A stretch of 33,233 nucleotides of DNA from assembly GCF_021768455.1 (NCBI RefSeq), contig NZ_JAIZVX010000026.1, positions 1-33,233 on the forward strand. The letters run 5' to 3'. Both the position numbers and the translations under genes were made by a program. This document shows, one piece after another, positions 17,701-25,404 of the stretch; position 1 is the first letter of the stretch; every line of letters begins with the position of its first letter. Below the pieces are notes generated by a model. That model did not search any database. It saw nothing but the letters and a program-made list of their open reading frames with translations, and was not told the DNA's origin. Source of the stretch: Aquabacterium sp. Its GTDB lineage: Bacteria > Pseudomonadota > Gammaproteobacteria > Burkholderiales > Burkholderiaceae_C.

Positions 17701-17880
17701 AAAAGGCGGGTCTTCGTCCTGCCCCAGCTGGAAATAGGCCGCCAGGCCCAGCAGCATCAGCACGACCATGAGGTAGCGCGTGAGGGCGGGATGATCGAGG
17801 GCCCAGCGGGAAACGTTGAAGCGCTGGGAGGCCGAGGCCTTGGCCTCTGGGGTTTGGGGGGCGTGTTGGGCGTTGCTCAC
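14713..17880 (-). CDS. RND-family multidrug efflux pump, inner-membrane subunit
   Basis: This 1055-residue RND permease exports drugs or other toxic compounds using proton entry. It has the duplicated layout: a transmembrane helix near 36-52, a periplasmic porter domain, a helix bundle at about 362-560, then the second helix (about 575-595), second porter domain and second bundle to the end. The proton-relay pair is D435-D436 in GLLVDDAIIAVEMM (helix 4), which places it with the hydrophobe (HAE1-like) and related efflux pumps rather than the metal pumps. The start is ATG 17878-17880, 18 bases after the adaptor gene. The substrate cannot be read from the sequence. No outer-membrane channel gene is adjacent. 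Confidence 0.93.
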   Translation of the reverse strand: MSNAQHAPQTPEAKASASQRFNVSRWALDHPALTRYLMVVLMLLGLAAYFQLGQDEDPPFAFRIMVVRSYWPGTTAQEMAQQVTDKIERTLQEVPYADKIQSYTKPGESLTLFQVKDSSPPKEIPNLWYQARKKIGDMKATLPQGVIGPFFNDEFGDVYGSIYALSADGFSEEELRQFADKTRSQLLRVPGVAKVELFGVQAEKVYIEVPQRRIAEMHIDMQALLAQLSAQNGVEGAGVYNSEQANIQMRVNGAFRSVDDLRTMPIRAINPANGQARTLQLGDIATIRRGYENPASTKVRHQGKSVIALGISMAKGGDIIELGKQLTAATERIQGELPVGIEMAQIQNQPKAVSTSVGEFVKTLIEAVVVVLVVSFVSLGLHMKPLRLDIWPGMVVAITIPLVLAVTFLVMHFWGVGLHKISLGALIIALGLLVDDAIIAVEMMVHKLEEGYDKVAAATAAYEITAMPMLTGTLITAAGFLPIGMANSSVGEYTFAIFAVTAAALLISWVVSVYFVPYLGQWLLRTQPKVGRGHEGEVDLYGGVFYVRFKATVNWCVAHRWITIALTLGALFLGFAGMGKVQQQFFPDSSRPEIIVDLWQPEGSSFESTEAIARRFEARMLKEPGVTTVSSWIGTGLPRFYLPMDQIFPQSNVSQVVLVPQDAATRESLRKKLPALMAEEFPEVRARVKLLPNGPPVPYPVQFRIVGDDVATLRKLAEEAKALMRAHPDMHGVNDNWNESVKAVRLSVDQDKARALGVTTQSIAQASRILTSGVTVGQYREGDRLIDIDLRSPQSERLTLEALDNAYVPSASGKMIPVLQVAKPQLVWEPGVLWREGRHFAVTVQGDVSEGVQGPTVSAALWPQMMALQARMPTGYQVQLAGTAEESSKGQGSIFANVPVMLFIIFTLLMLQLQSFSRALLVFLTGPMGIAGVAASLLLLNRPFGFVALLGVIALMGMIMRNSVILIDQIEQDRARGVEAWDAIVGAAVRRFRPIVLTAAAAVLAMIPLTRSAFWGPMAVAIMGGLIVATLLTLLALPAMYAAWFRVRRPAGAAA

Positions 17881-17898
17881 CGTCGGGCTCCTGGGGGA

Positions 17899-19059
17899 TC
17901 AGGGCTTGGCGGCCGAAGCAACCGAGGCGGGTGACGCAGGGGACACTGAGGACGCCGCAGCGACGGCAGCCTGGTAGCGCTTGACCTTCTGGCCTGGGCT
18001 GAGCACGTGCACACCGGCCGTGACCAGCTCCTGACCGGGCGTCACGCCGCGGGCGACCAGCACGGTGTTGCCCGACACATCGGCCGTGGCCACAGGCACG
18101 GGCTGGACGGTCATGGCCTTGGGGTCCAGCACCCAGACCACCGATCGGCCCTCACGCTCGGCCAGCGCCGTCAGCGGCACGCGAACGCCTTCGGGCGCGC
18201 GCAACGGCGCGTTCATCATCACGGTGGCGGTCTGCCCGAGCTCGAAGCCGGCGCGGCCGACATCGGCCTTGACCTGGTAGGTGCGGGTGACGGGGTCGGT
18301 GGCGGCGGCCACCTCGCGCACGGTGGCAGGCTGCCACTCGCTGCTGCCCCAGCGGCGCACCTTGACGCCACCCGATTTCCCCACCAGCGGGCGCACGCGC
18401 TGGACGAGGTCTTCCGGCACGGCAAACACCACATCGCGCGGGCCGTCGTGGGCGAGGGTCAGCACCGGTGTGCCAGCGGCCACCACCTGGCCGGGCTCCA
18501 GCTCGACCGAGGTGATGACACCCGCCGCGTCCGCACTGAGGGCGGCGTAGCTGGCCTGGTTGCCTTGCACGCCACTTTGGGCGCGAGCTTGACGCAAGGC
18601 CGCTTCGGCGGTCTTGTGGTTGGTGAGGTGGCGATCGAGTTCGGCCTGGGAGATGAAACCCTGGGCCTTCAATTCGGTGAAGCGCTTGAGGTCTGCGCTC
18701 GCCTGGCTCAGGGTGGCTTCGGCGGCCACCATGCCGGCGCGGGCTGCATCCTGCTGGAGGCGCAGGTCCTGGCCGTCCAGCTGGGCGAGCACCTGGCCGG
18801 CGCGCACGGTCTGCCCCAGCTCCACCAGGCGCTGGCTGACCTTGCCGGGCACCCGGAAACCCAGGCGGGACTCGGTGCGGGCACGGATGTCGGCAGCGAA
18901 CTCTCGCTCGAGCTGCCCACCGGTGTCGCTCAGCACCACGGTGCGCACGGCCCGAACGGGCGTCTCCGCCTGGGGCGCCTTGCTGCAGGCGGCCAGGGTC
19001 AGCATCGACACTGCGGAGACGACAAGGGCAAGGCGCGGAAGCGGGCGGTGAAGCAGCAT
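17899..19059 (-). CDS. RND efflux periplasmic adaptor, lipoprotein
   Basis: This 386-residue membrane-fusion protein is the partner of the RND pump encoded just downstream. It begins with a lipoprotein signal with lipobox LAAC (residues 22-25; lipid-bearing Cys25). The lipoyl half (VGQT.RAGQVLAQLDGQDL, about 80-105), a short coiled coil, the second lipoyl half (GVITSVELEPGQVVAAGTPV), a beta-barrel and a membrane-proximal domain follow. The C-terminal 20 residues are an Ala/Ser/Pro repeat. The start ATG (19057-19059) is the first gene of the operon, behind the palindromic operator at 19149-19166. Confidence 0.92.
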   Translation of the reverse strand: MLLHRPLPRLALVVSAVSMLTLAACSKAPQAETPVRAVRTVVLSDTGGQLEREFAADIRARTESRLGFRVPGKVSQRLVELGQTVRAGQVLAQLDGQDLRLQQDAARAGMVAAEATLSQASADLKRFTELKAQGFISQAELDRHLTNHKTAEAALRQARAQSGVQGNQASYAALSADAAGVITSVELEPGQVVAAGTPVLTLAHDGPRDVVFAVPEDLVQRVRPLVGKSGGVKVRRWGSSEWQPATVREVAAATDPVTRTYQVKADVGRAGFELGQTATVMMNAPLRAPEGVRVPLTALAEREGRSVVWVLDPKAMTVQPVPVATADVSGNTVLVARGVTPGQELVTAGVHVLSPGQKVKRYQAAVAAASSVSPASPASVASAAKP

Positions 19060-19148
19060 GGGTTCGGGCCGATCAGGTGTGCGCCAGCGCGGGCGCGAGA
19101 GGGGGCGACCGCGGGCGGTCGGGGCACGAGACGGTGTCAGCCTGGCTA

Positions 19149-19177
19149 ACTGACTCGCGGGTCAGTAATGTAGTCAA
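19149..19177 (-). promoter_or_regulatory. TetR-type operator and -35 before the RND operon
   Basis: A perfect inverted repeat ACTGAC-6 bases-GTCAGT (19149-19154 and 19161-19166) lies about 90 bases before the adaptor ATG. On the minus strand TTGACT (19172-19177) precedes it by five bases, so the palindrome fills the -35/-10 spacer. Such placement and half-sites are usual for TetR-family repressors of RND pumps. No repressor gene is beside it. Confidence 0.6.
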
Positions 19178-19239
19178 GGAATTTGCGCCGTGTCAATTCG
19201 GCCATGGCGACAATAGCGCTCCGTGTTTTGCCTGCCACC

Positions 19240-20130
19240 ATGAATTCGCCCATCGCGCCGCCCCCCGCTTCCGCCCCCCCAGCCGGCTCGCCCGCGCCGT
19301 TTCCTCGGCCCGGCAGCAGCCTGTACCACGCGCTCGCCACCGTCCCGGCGGCCCAGCGCCCTGCCCTGCGACAATGGCTGCGCTGGTGGCACGACGTCGC
19401 CAGCATCCCCTTTGGCGTGAGCGACCCGGGCGTGGCCGAAACCAAATTGCGATGGTGGCAGCAGGAGTTGGCCGACGCTGCCCGCGGCCAGGCCCACCAC
19501 CCGCTGCTGCGCGACTGGCCGGGGGACGCACAGGACCCGTCGGCTCGGCCGGATGCGCCCCTGTGGCACGCGCAGATCGAAGCCGCCCTGCAACTGGTCC
19601 AGCAAACCCGCTGGATGGACGAGGCCAGCGTGCAGCGCCATGCCCGACAAGGCACGGGTGCCGCCTGCGAGGGCGCGGCCTGGCTGCTTGGCGCCCGCTC
19701 CGAGGCGGCTCGCCACGCCGCCCGTGAACTGGGGCTGGGCCTGCACCAGGCGCACCAGCTGGCACGCCTGGGGCAGGACGCCCGACTGGGCTGGGTGCAT
19801 CCGGCCATCTCGGTGCTGCAGACCCATGGCGTGCGTGCGCACGAATTGAGCAAACCGGCCGAGACCCCGCCAGCGGGGCTGGCCAGCCTGGTGCAGCACC
19901 TGCATCACCAGGCACGTGACACCCTGCGAGGGGCGCTGCACGCCGTTGAGGCACTGCCCTCACCCGAGCGCCGCGCCTGTCAGCCCTTGTGCGTACTGGC
20001 CCACATCCAGCTTGCCCAGATGGTGGCCATCGAAGCACGCAGCGACCGGCTGTTGCACGAGCGCATCGTCCTCACCCCGCTGCGCAAATGGTGGATCGCA
20101 CAACAGGTGCGCTGGGGCCTGCTGCGTTGA
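19240..20130 (+). CDS. Squalene/phytoene synthase-like protein lacking catalytic Asp motifs
   Basis: This 296-residue, mostly helical protein belongs by pattern to the squalene/phytoene synthase family: SSLYHALATVP, AETKLRWWQQEL (typical KLxWWxxEL) and LARLGQDARLGWVHP (typical LRDVGEDARRGRVYLP) appear in family order. Both Asp-rich diphosphate-binding motifs are eroded: WWHDVASI stands where DDIADE is usual, and RLGQD replaces RDVGED. It may not condense prenyl diphosphates, and a non-enzymatic or altered role is possible. I chose ATG 19240 because a -10-like GACAAT sits at 19209-19214; an ATG at 19204 would fall before it. The gene diverges from the RND operon and converges on the TIGR03790 gene. 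Confidence 0.7.
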   Translation: MNSPIAPPPASAPPAGSPAPFPRPGSSLYHALATVPAAQRPALRQWLRWWHDVASIPFGVSDPGVAETKLRWWQQELADAARGQAHHPLLRDWPGDAQDPSARPDAPLWHAQIEAALQLVQQTRWMDEASVQRHARQGTGAACEGAAWLLGARSEAARHAARELGLGLHQAHQLARLGQDARLGWVHPAISVLQTHGVRAHELSKPAETPPAGLASLVQHLHHQARDTLRGALHAVEALPSPERRACQPLCVLAHIQLAQMVAIEARSDRLLHERIVLTPLRKWWIAQQVRWGLLR

Positions 20131-20154
20131 CCCAGACCGTGGGGGGGGCAAGGT

Positions 20155-21339
20155 TCAGCGCCCGAAAGGCGCCGCCAGCGGCTCCCCCACAAACACGGCC
20201 TGCTGGGGCCAGGCCACGCTTTTCCAGTAGGCCTCGATGGCCGTGGCACCCTGCGCGTAAAAGAGCAACAGCGCCTGCGGATGAGGAAACTTCTGCAGGT
20301 GGGCACAGGGCTCGCTGGCCGTGCCATGGCTGGCCGTGGCGCCGGCTTCGATCCACGCCAGCACGCTCATCTGGCCATAGGGATCGTCCAGCCGCCCGCC
20401 AAATGAGGTGAGGTGGTCGGCCAGGGCCCCGGGCAGGAAGCCCACCGACGACAGGCCCTCGACCTGGGCGCGGCCCGTCATGTAGATCAGGACGCGGTCC
20501 ACGCCCCGCAGCGCATCGGCCTGGTCCAGGTGGATGTCCAGCCCCGCCTGCGCCACCTTGCCTTCAGGCGGAAACAGCTGCTGGCGGACGCTGCGCACCG
20601 CGTCCGACGTCGTGACAAAGTGCACCTGGGCGGGCAGCCCGCCTCGCAGACCCAGCGTGCCATCGGAGGCCACCCCGCGGTCGATCAAGGCCTTGGCCCC
20701 CTCGACGTCTCGCGCCGCCAGCTGCATGCTCAGGCGCATGCGGTGCTCGGCCAGCGGCCGGGTGGCCGCCGAACCGAAATAGCTGCTGCGCCTCGACACC
20801 GCGCAGCTGTGACCGCAGAGCCCCTCGTCGAAGCCCATGGCCAGCGCGCCCGCGAGCCCGTTGCAGGCCACCGCATACGGCAGGCGCCAGGCCAGGGCCA
20901 AGGCCTGCACACGGTCCCCGTAAAAGGCCTCGATCTGGGCCTGCAAGGCCTCGAATTCGCCACGGGTCAGCGCCCCCTTGACCGGCAGCCGCACACGAAG
21001 GATCTGGTCTTCTGGAATCTGCCGGGCCTTGGCGTAATGCCCCCCCACCTGGACCGAATAGGGGTCATCGAGGTTGATCACCAGCCCCAGGTCCTTGACG
21101 CCCAGACGGCCATAGACCCTGGGCACGCGCATCCATTTGCGAGCAGGTGAAGCAGGGGCCGAAGCGGCCACCCCGGGCGCGGGCGATGAGGCGGCAGGCA
21201 GCACGGCTTCCTGAGCCTGTCCAGCCGAGGTCACCGCCAGGCCAGACACCAGGCAGACCAGGGCCAACAGATGCCCGAAGGCCAGGCTTGCGGCACCTTG
21301 GGCGAGGGAGGAAAGAACGGATTTGCGCATGAACGTCAT
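20155..21339 (-). CDS. TIGR03790 family exported protein
   Basis: This 394-residue protein carries a Sec signal peptide (MRKSV...FGHLLALVCLVSGLAVTSAGQA) and an Ala/Pro/Ser-rich linker to about residue 66. The body opens with DLGLVINLDDPYSVQVGGHY and the repeated IPEDQILRVRLP, the hallmark of TIGR03790, a family of unknown function. SYFGSA and a C-terminal block with VDRVLIYMTGRAQVE are also typical. Four cysteines suggest periplasmic disulfides. The ATG at 21337-21339 or the one at 21328-21330 is the likely start. It stands alone, divergent from the IclR gene, 24 bases from the convergent synthase-like gene. Confidence 0.75.
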   Translation of the reverse strand: MTFMRKSVLSSLAQGAASLAFGHLLALVCLVSGLAVTSAGQAQEAVLPAASSPAPGVAASAPASPARKWMRVPRVYGRLGVKDLGLVINLDDPYSVQVGGHYAKARQIPEDQILRVRLPVKGALTRGEFEALQAQIEAFYGDRVQALALAWRLPYAVACNGLAGALAMGFDEGLCGHSCAVSRRSSYFGSAATRPLAEHRMRLSMQLAARDVEGAKALIDRGVASDGTLGLRGGLPAQVHFVTTSDAVRSVRQQLFPPEGKVAQAGLDIHLDQADALRGVDRVLIYMTGRAQVEGLSSVGFLPGALADHLTSFGGRLDDPYGQMSVLAWIEAGATASHGTASEPCAHLQKFPHPQALLLFYAQGATAIEAYWKSVAWPQQAVFVGEPLAAPFGR

Positions 21340-21453
21340 GAAATACCGATTTCAGCCCCTCGGGGAGCGGGAAAGTCGCTCAAGCCACAGTTTATTTCGC
21401 CGATTGAGCAGGGATCCCGCCTTTCAAAATGAACTTCCACCGAGGAAAACCCG

Positions 21454-22197
21454 ATGAGCGAACCCACCCACAGCGCCACCTCGATCCAGGTGCTGAGCCG
21501 CATGTTCTCGCTGCTCGACACCCTGGCGCAAGCGGGCGACTCGGTCTCGCTGAAGGCCATCAGCGAACAGACTGGCCTGCACCCCTCCACCGCCCACCGC
21601 ATCCTCAACGACCTGGCCGCGGGCCGCTATGTCGAGCGATCCGGCCCTGGCAGCTACCGGCTCGGCCTGCGGCTGCTGGAACTGGGCAACCTGGTCAAAG
21701 GTCGCCTGAACGTGCGCGACCTGGCCAGCCGCCCGATGCAGGAGCTGCACCGCATGACCGGGCACTCCGTCTCGCTGTTTGTGCGCCAGGATGACGAGGC
21801 CCTGTGCGTCGAACGCACGGTGGCCGAACGCAGCGGCGTGCAGGTGACCCGCGTGATGGGCCTGCGCCTGTCGCTGGTGGGCCACGCCGTGGGCAAGGTG
21901 CTGCTGCTGAACGACAGCGGCGCAGGGCTGCAGGCACTCACCCAGGCCCATGGACTGCGCCTGGACGCCCTGCAGGCCGAACTGCACGCCATCCGCCAGA
22001 ACGGACTGGCCCTGGAGGCCGACACGCCCGACCCGCTGCAACAGCTGGTCGCCGCACCCGTGTTCGACGACATGGGCAAGGTGGCCGCCAGCCTTTCGCT
22101 GAACGTGCCCGCCTCGCGCCTGCAGCCCGAGTGGCAAGATGCCCTGCGCAACGCCGCCCAGCGCATTTCTGCCGCCCTGGGCTGGCAGCACCGCTGA
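21454..22197 (+). CDS. IclR-family transcriptional regulator
   Basis: This 247-residue DNA-binding repressor or activator has an N-terminal winged helix (about 12-75; VSLKAISEQTGLHPSTAHRILNDL is the helix-turn-helix) and a C-terminal effector domain (about 85-245) with LVGHAVGKVLL and VAAPVFDDMGKVAASLSLNVPA. The start ATG has GAGGAAAA eight bases before it. IclR regulators usually control a neighbouring catabolic operon, but the adjacent genes are an orphan exported protein and a cell-wall enzyme, so the target and ligand cannot be inferred. Confidence 0.93.
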   Translation: MSEPTHSATSIQVLSRMFSLLDTLAQAGDSVSLKAISEQTGLHPSTAHRILNDLAAGRYVERSGPGSYRLGLRLLELGNLVKGRLNVRDLASRPMQELHRMTGHSVSLFVRQDDEALCVERTVAERSGVQVTRVMGLRLSLVGHAVGKVLLLNDSGAGLQALTQAHGLRLDALQAELHAIRQNGLALEADTPDPLQQLVAAPVFDDMGKVAASLSLNVPASRLQPEWQDALRNAAQRISAALGWQHR

Positions 22198-22242
22198 ACA
22201 CCCGGCGCCATCTCCGACCAAGCGCCTTCATGGCGCGCCATG

Positions 22243-22271
22243 AAAAAAGCCTCCGCAAGGAGGCTTTTTTT
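22243..22271. terminator. Bidirectional intrinsic terminator
   Basis: A perfect 12-bp stem (AAAAAAGCCTCC/GGAGGCTTTTTT) closes a GCAA tetraloop, with T runs on both strands. It lies between the convergent iclR-type gene and the endopeptidase gene, and serves both. Confidence 0.93.
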
Positions 22272-22274
22272 GGA

Positions 22275-23489
22275 TCAGGAGGTGGCCTTCACCGCCGGCG
22301 GCGCCACGCTCACGGCACCCTTGGGTGCAGAGGTGGCCTTTTCCAGCCAGCGGCGCACGCGTTCGGCATCGGCCTGGCGCGAATACTTCCCGGCGGAATC
22401 CAGGAAGACCATGATCAGCTTGCGACCGGCCATGCGCGCCTGCATCACCAGGCAGCGACCGGCTTCCACGATGTAGCCCGTCTTCTGCAGACCGATGTCC
22501 CAGCTGGGGTTGCGCACCAGGCTGTTGGTGTTGTGGAACTGCAGTTGGCGGGCACCCACGCGCACGGCGTACTCGGGCGAGGTCGACAATTCGCGAATCA
22601 GTGGCTGCTGGTAGGCGGCCTTGACCAGCACCGCCAGATCGCGGGCGCTGGACTGGTTGCGGCTGTTCAGGCCGGTCGGGTCGACGTAATGCGTGTCACC
22701 CATGCCCAGTGCACGGGCCTTGGCATTCATGGCCGTCACGAAGGCATTCAGCCCTCCGGGGAAGGTCCGACCCAGGGCGTGGGCAGCGCGGTTTTCAGAC
22801 GACATCAGCGCCAGGTGCAGCAACTCGCCACGGCTCAGCGTGGCACCGACCACCAGGCGGGAGCTGCTGTTCTTTTCGGTGTCGACGTCGTCGCTGGTGA
22901 CGGTCACCATCTCGTCCATCGACAAGCGGGACTCGACCATGACCATGCCGGTCATCAGCTTGGTCAGCGAGGCAATCGGCAGCACGGCCTCGGAGTTCTT
23001 GGCAAACAGCACTTCGTTGGTGTCCTGGTCCAGGACCAGGGCCACGCTGGACTTCAGATCCAGCGGATCCGGCGTCTGGTGCAAGCCGTAAAGCTGCCCA
23101 AAGGAAGCGCCCGATGCGCCCGACGCAGCGGCCAGGGTGGCAGCGCCCGCACCGGTCGTGACGGCAGCGGCCTTGACGGACACCGGCATCACGCGCGCAG
23201 GCTGGATCGGCTCTTTGGCCTCGACACGGGACACGCGGGCCACACGGCCTTCGCGGACCTTGGCCGAGCGCGGGGCCTGCTTGCCGCGGACGGCAGCCGT
23301 CTTCTGTGAGGACCGGGATTGGGACTGGGCCGGCGCGGATTTCGCCACCTTGGCAGGCTTTGCAGCCGGCTTGGCCTTGCTGCTCGCGCGCTCGGGCGCG
23401 GCCTTGGCCAAGACCGCAGAAGGGGCGCCGAGACCCAGCGACAGCAGCGATGCCACCGCCAAGGCCAGCCAGTTTTTCTTGGAAATCAT
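22275..23489 (-). CDS. D-alanyl-D-alanine endopeptidase (PBP7-type)
   Basis: This periplasmic penicillin-binding protein of peptidase family S11 would cut D-Ala cross-links in peptidoglycan. The active site is complete: SLTK (174-177), SEN (231-233) and KTG (336-338). It starts with a signal peptide (MISKKNWLALAVASLLSLGLG, cleaved near 29). An unusually long Lys/Ala/Ser/Arg-rich linker of about 100 residues follows before the catalytic domain, which begins near 140. I chose ATG 23487-23489, since it starts directly with the signal peptide. It is downstream of leuA, whose terminator overlaps its probable promoter. Confidence 0.93.
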   Translation of the reverse strand: MISKKNWLALAVASLLSLGLGAPSAVLAKAAPERASSKAKPAAKPAKVAKSAPAQSQSRSSQKTAAVRGKQAPRSAKVREGRVARVSRVEAKEPIQPARVMPVSVKAAAVTTGAGAATLAAASGASGASFGQLYGLHQTPDPLDLKSSVALVLDQDTNEVLFAKNSEAVLPIASLTKLMTGMVMVESRLSMDEMVTVTSDDVDTEKNSSSRLVVGATLSRGELLHLALMSSENRAAHALGRTFPGGLNAFVTAMNAKARALGMGDTHYVDPTGLNSRNQSSARDLAVLVKAAYQQPLIRELSTSPEYAVRVGARQLQFHNTNSLVRNPSWDIGLQKTGYIVEAGRCLVMQARMAGRKLIMVFLDSAGKYSRQADAERVRRWLEKATSAPKGAVSVAPPAVKATS

Positions 23490-23524
23490 GCGTATCACGG
23501 CTACAGCCCTTTCAACTCCACGCC

Positions 23525-23552
23525 AGTGTAATAAAAAAACGCGCAAGATCAA
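23525..23552 (-). promoter_or_regulatory. Probable promoter of the PBP7-type gene, inside the leuA terminator
   Basis: On the minus strand TTGATC (23547-23552) and TACACT (23525-23530) are 16 bases apart, and the ATG follows 36 bases later. The -35 lies in the loop and 3' arm of the leuA terminator and the spacer contains its T run. Confidence 0.5.
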
Positions 23553-23564
23553 AGACTTACGCGT
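23533..23564 (-). terminator. Intrinsic terminator after leuA
   Basis: On the minus strand a 9-bp stem (ACGCGTAAG/CTTGCGCGT, with one T-G pair) with an eight-base loop runs into seven Ts, 43 bases beyond the leuA stop. Confidence 0.85.
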
Positions 23565-23607
23565 CTTTTATCAAGTGACCTGACGGATCAGGTCATCGCG
23601 GGGAGGC

Positions 23608-25149
23608 TCAACCCTGGGCGGCCACCCTTTCTGCCTTGCTGTGGAGCTTGTTCAACGCAGAAAGATAGGCCTTGGCTGACGCGACGACGATGTCCGGGTC
23701 CGCACCGACGCCGTTGACGACACGGCCGCCATGTTGCAGTCGCACCGTCACCTCGCCTTGTGATTCTGTGCTGCCGGACGTGATGGCATTCACGGAGTAC
23801 AGGACGATTTCCGCGCCACTTTTCACGACGGCTTCGATGGCCTTGACCGAGGCGTCCACGGGACCGTTGCCACCGCTCTCGCTGCGGTGCTCTTCGGAGC
23901 CCGCTGCAAACACCACGCTGGCCTGCGGGCGCTCACCCATTTCGGACTTCTGCGACAGGGCCACGAGGCGGTAGTGTTCCTGCTCGGCCGTCACGCTCTC
24001 GTCGCCCACGAGGGCAATGATGTCCTCGTCGAAAATCTCGCTCTTGCGGTCGGCCAGTTCCTTGAACTTGGCGAAGGCGGCGTTGACTTCGGCTTCCGAT
24101 TCGAGCTCGATGCCGAGGTCCTGCAGGCGCTGCTTGAAGGCGTTGCGACCCGAGAGCTTGCCCAGCACGATCTTGTTGGCAGCCCAGCCCACGTCTTCTG
24201 CGCGCATGATTTCGTAGGTGTCGCGGGCCTTGAGCACGCCGTCCTGGTGGATGCCGGAGGCATGGGCAAAGGCGTTGGCGCCCACCACAGCCTTGTTCGG
24301 CTGAACCACGAAGCCCGTGGTCTGCGAGACCAGACGCGAAGCCGGCATGATCTGCTGGGTCTCGATGCCCACATCCAGGCCGAAGTAATCGCGGCGGGTG
24401 CGCACGGCCATCACGACCTCTTCCAGCGCACAGTTTCCGGCGCGCTCACCCAGGCCGTTGATCGTGCATTCCACCTGGCGGGCGCCACCGATCTTCACAC
24501 CGGCCAGCGAGTTGGCCACGGCCATGCCCAGGTCGTTGTGGCAGTGGACCGACCAGATGGCCTTGTCGGAGTTGGGCACCTTTTCGCGCAGGGTCTTGAT
24601 GAAATTGCCGTACAGCTCGGGGATGGCGTAGCCCACCGTGTCGGGGATGTTGATGGTGGTGGCACCTTCCTTGATCACGGCCTCGCACACGCGGGCGAGA
24701 TAGTCGATGTCGGAGCGGTAGCCGTCTTCGGCCGAGAACTCGACGTCGGACGTGAGGTTGCGGGCGAAACGCACGGAGTTGATCGCTTGCGTGAGCACCT
24801 CGTCGGGCGACATGCGCAGCTTCTTCTCCATGTGGAGCGGGCTGGTGGCGATGAAGGTGTGGATGCGCCAGGCGTTGGCGCCCTTCAGGGCCTCGGCCGC
24901 ACGGGCGATGTCACGGTCGTTGGCGCGGGCCAGCGAGCAGACGGTGGAGTCCTTGATGGCGTCGGCAATGGCCTTGATGGCCTCGAAATCCCCATTGGAC
25001 GATGCGGCAAAGCCGGCTTCGATCACGTCCACCTTGAGGCGCTCGAGCTGGCGGGCGATGCGCAGCTTTTCTTCGCGCGTCATCGAGGCGCCGGGCGACT
25101 GTTCGCCGTCGCGCAAGGTGGTGTCGAAAATGATGAGCTTGTCGGTCAT
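23608..25149 (-). CDS. leuA: 2-isopropylmalate synthase
   Basis: LeuA condenses 2-ketoisovalerate with acetyl-CoA, the first committed step of leucine synthesis. The 513 residues show the HMGL-type TIM barrel with [13 protein letters not shown] (8-20), the metal ligands in SVHCHNDLG (H202, H204) and [13 protein letters not shown] (232-244). The C-terminal LeuA regulatory domain, where leucine inhibits, runs from about 370, with SVNAITSGS near 447. The start is ATG 25147-25149. The 248-base region before it holds a leucine leader peptide and an attenuator, so expression should fall when charged tRNA-Leu is plentiful. leuCDB are not in the window. Confidence 0.98.
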   Translation of the reverse strand: MTDKLIIFDTTLRDGEQSPGASMTREEKLRIARQLERLKVDVIEAGFAASSNGDFEAIKAIADAIKDSTVCSLARANDRDIARAAEALKGANAWRIHTFIATSPLHMEKKLRMSPDEVLTQAINSVRFARNLTSDVEFSAEDGYRSDIDYLARVCEAVIKEGATTINIPDTVGYAIPELYGNFIKTLREKVPNSDKAIWSVHCHNDLGMAVANSLAGVKIGGARQVECTINGLGERAGNCALEEVVMAVRTRRDYFGLDVGIETQQIMPASRLVSQTTGFVVQPNKAVVGANAFAHASGIHQDGVLKARDTYEIMRAEDVGWAANKIVLGKLSGRNAFKQRLQDLGIELESEAEVNAAFAKFKELADRKSEIFDEDIIALVGDESVTAEQEHYRLVALSQKSEMGERPQASVVFAAGSEEHRSESGGNGPVDASVKAIEAVVKSGAEIVLYSVNAITSGSTESQGEVTVRLQHGGRVVNGVGADPDIVVASAKAYLSALNKLHSKAERVAAQG

Positions 25150-25265
25150 GGTGGTCTTTCGTGAGGCAGAGGAAGGTCAGCGGAGGGTGGCCGTGCGGCG
25201 CTGGGCACCTGGGGCCTGGCTGCCGGCTTGACCTTCTTCCTGTCGGATCTCAGATCAGCTTTGCC

Positions 25266-25302
25266 AAACAAAACGGCCCGCAAGAAGCGCTTGGCGGGCC
25301 GT
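25266..25302 (-). terminator. Attenuator terminator of leuA
   Basis: On the minus strand a 9-bp GC-rich stem (ACGGCCCGC/GCGGGCCGT), with further inner AAG/CTT pairing, is followed by TTTTGTTTGG. It lies 38 bases after the leader peptide stop and 116 bases before the leuA ATG. A CGGGC in the last codons of the leader peptide can pair with GCCCG of the 5' arm, a candidate antiterminator when the ribosome stalls at the leucine codons. That pairing is only five bases and is inferred. Confidence 0.85.
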
Positions 25303-25340
25303 GATTGATGCAAGTGGTACGTGTGTACAGACGACAGCGA

Positions 25341-25397
25341 TCAACGCGCCCGGGGCACTCCTAGGGGTAGCAGCAGCGAGGTGTTGAAGGTCGTCAT
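25341..25397 (-). CDS. leuL: Leucine leader peptide (leuA attenuation)
   Basis: This 18-codon reading frame on the minus strand encodes MTTFNTSLLLPLGVPRAR. It carries four leucine codons in five positions (CTG CTG CTA CCC CTA), two of them the CTA codon that is rare in such high-GC DNA. It is followed by the GC-rich terminator at 25266-25302 and then leuA. This is the classic layout of translation-controlled attenuation: ribosome stalling at leucine codons under leucine shortage would prevent the terminator from forming. The extended -10 box ends eight bases before the ATG, so the transcript probably starts at or within about two bases of it, without a ribosome-binding site. Confidence 0.85.
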   Translation of the reverse strand: MTTFNTSLLLPLGVPRAR

Positions 25398-25404
25398 GGG
25401 TTTG

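Noticed and set aside
14704-17934. Open frame of 1076 codons on the + strand
   Set aside because: Exact antisense of the RND pump gene, with biased His/Gln/Asp composition and no domain.
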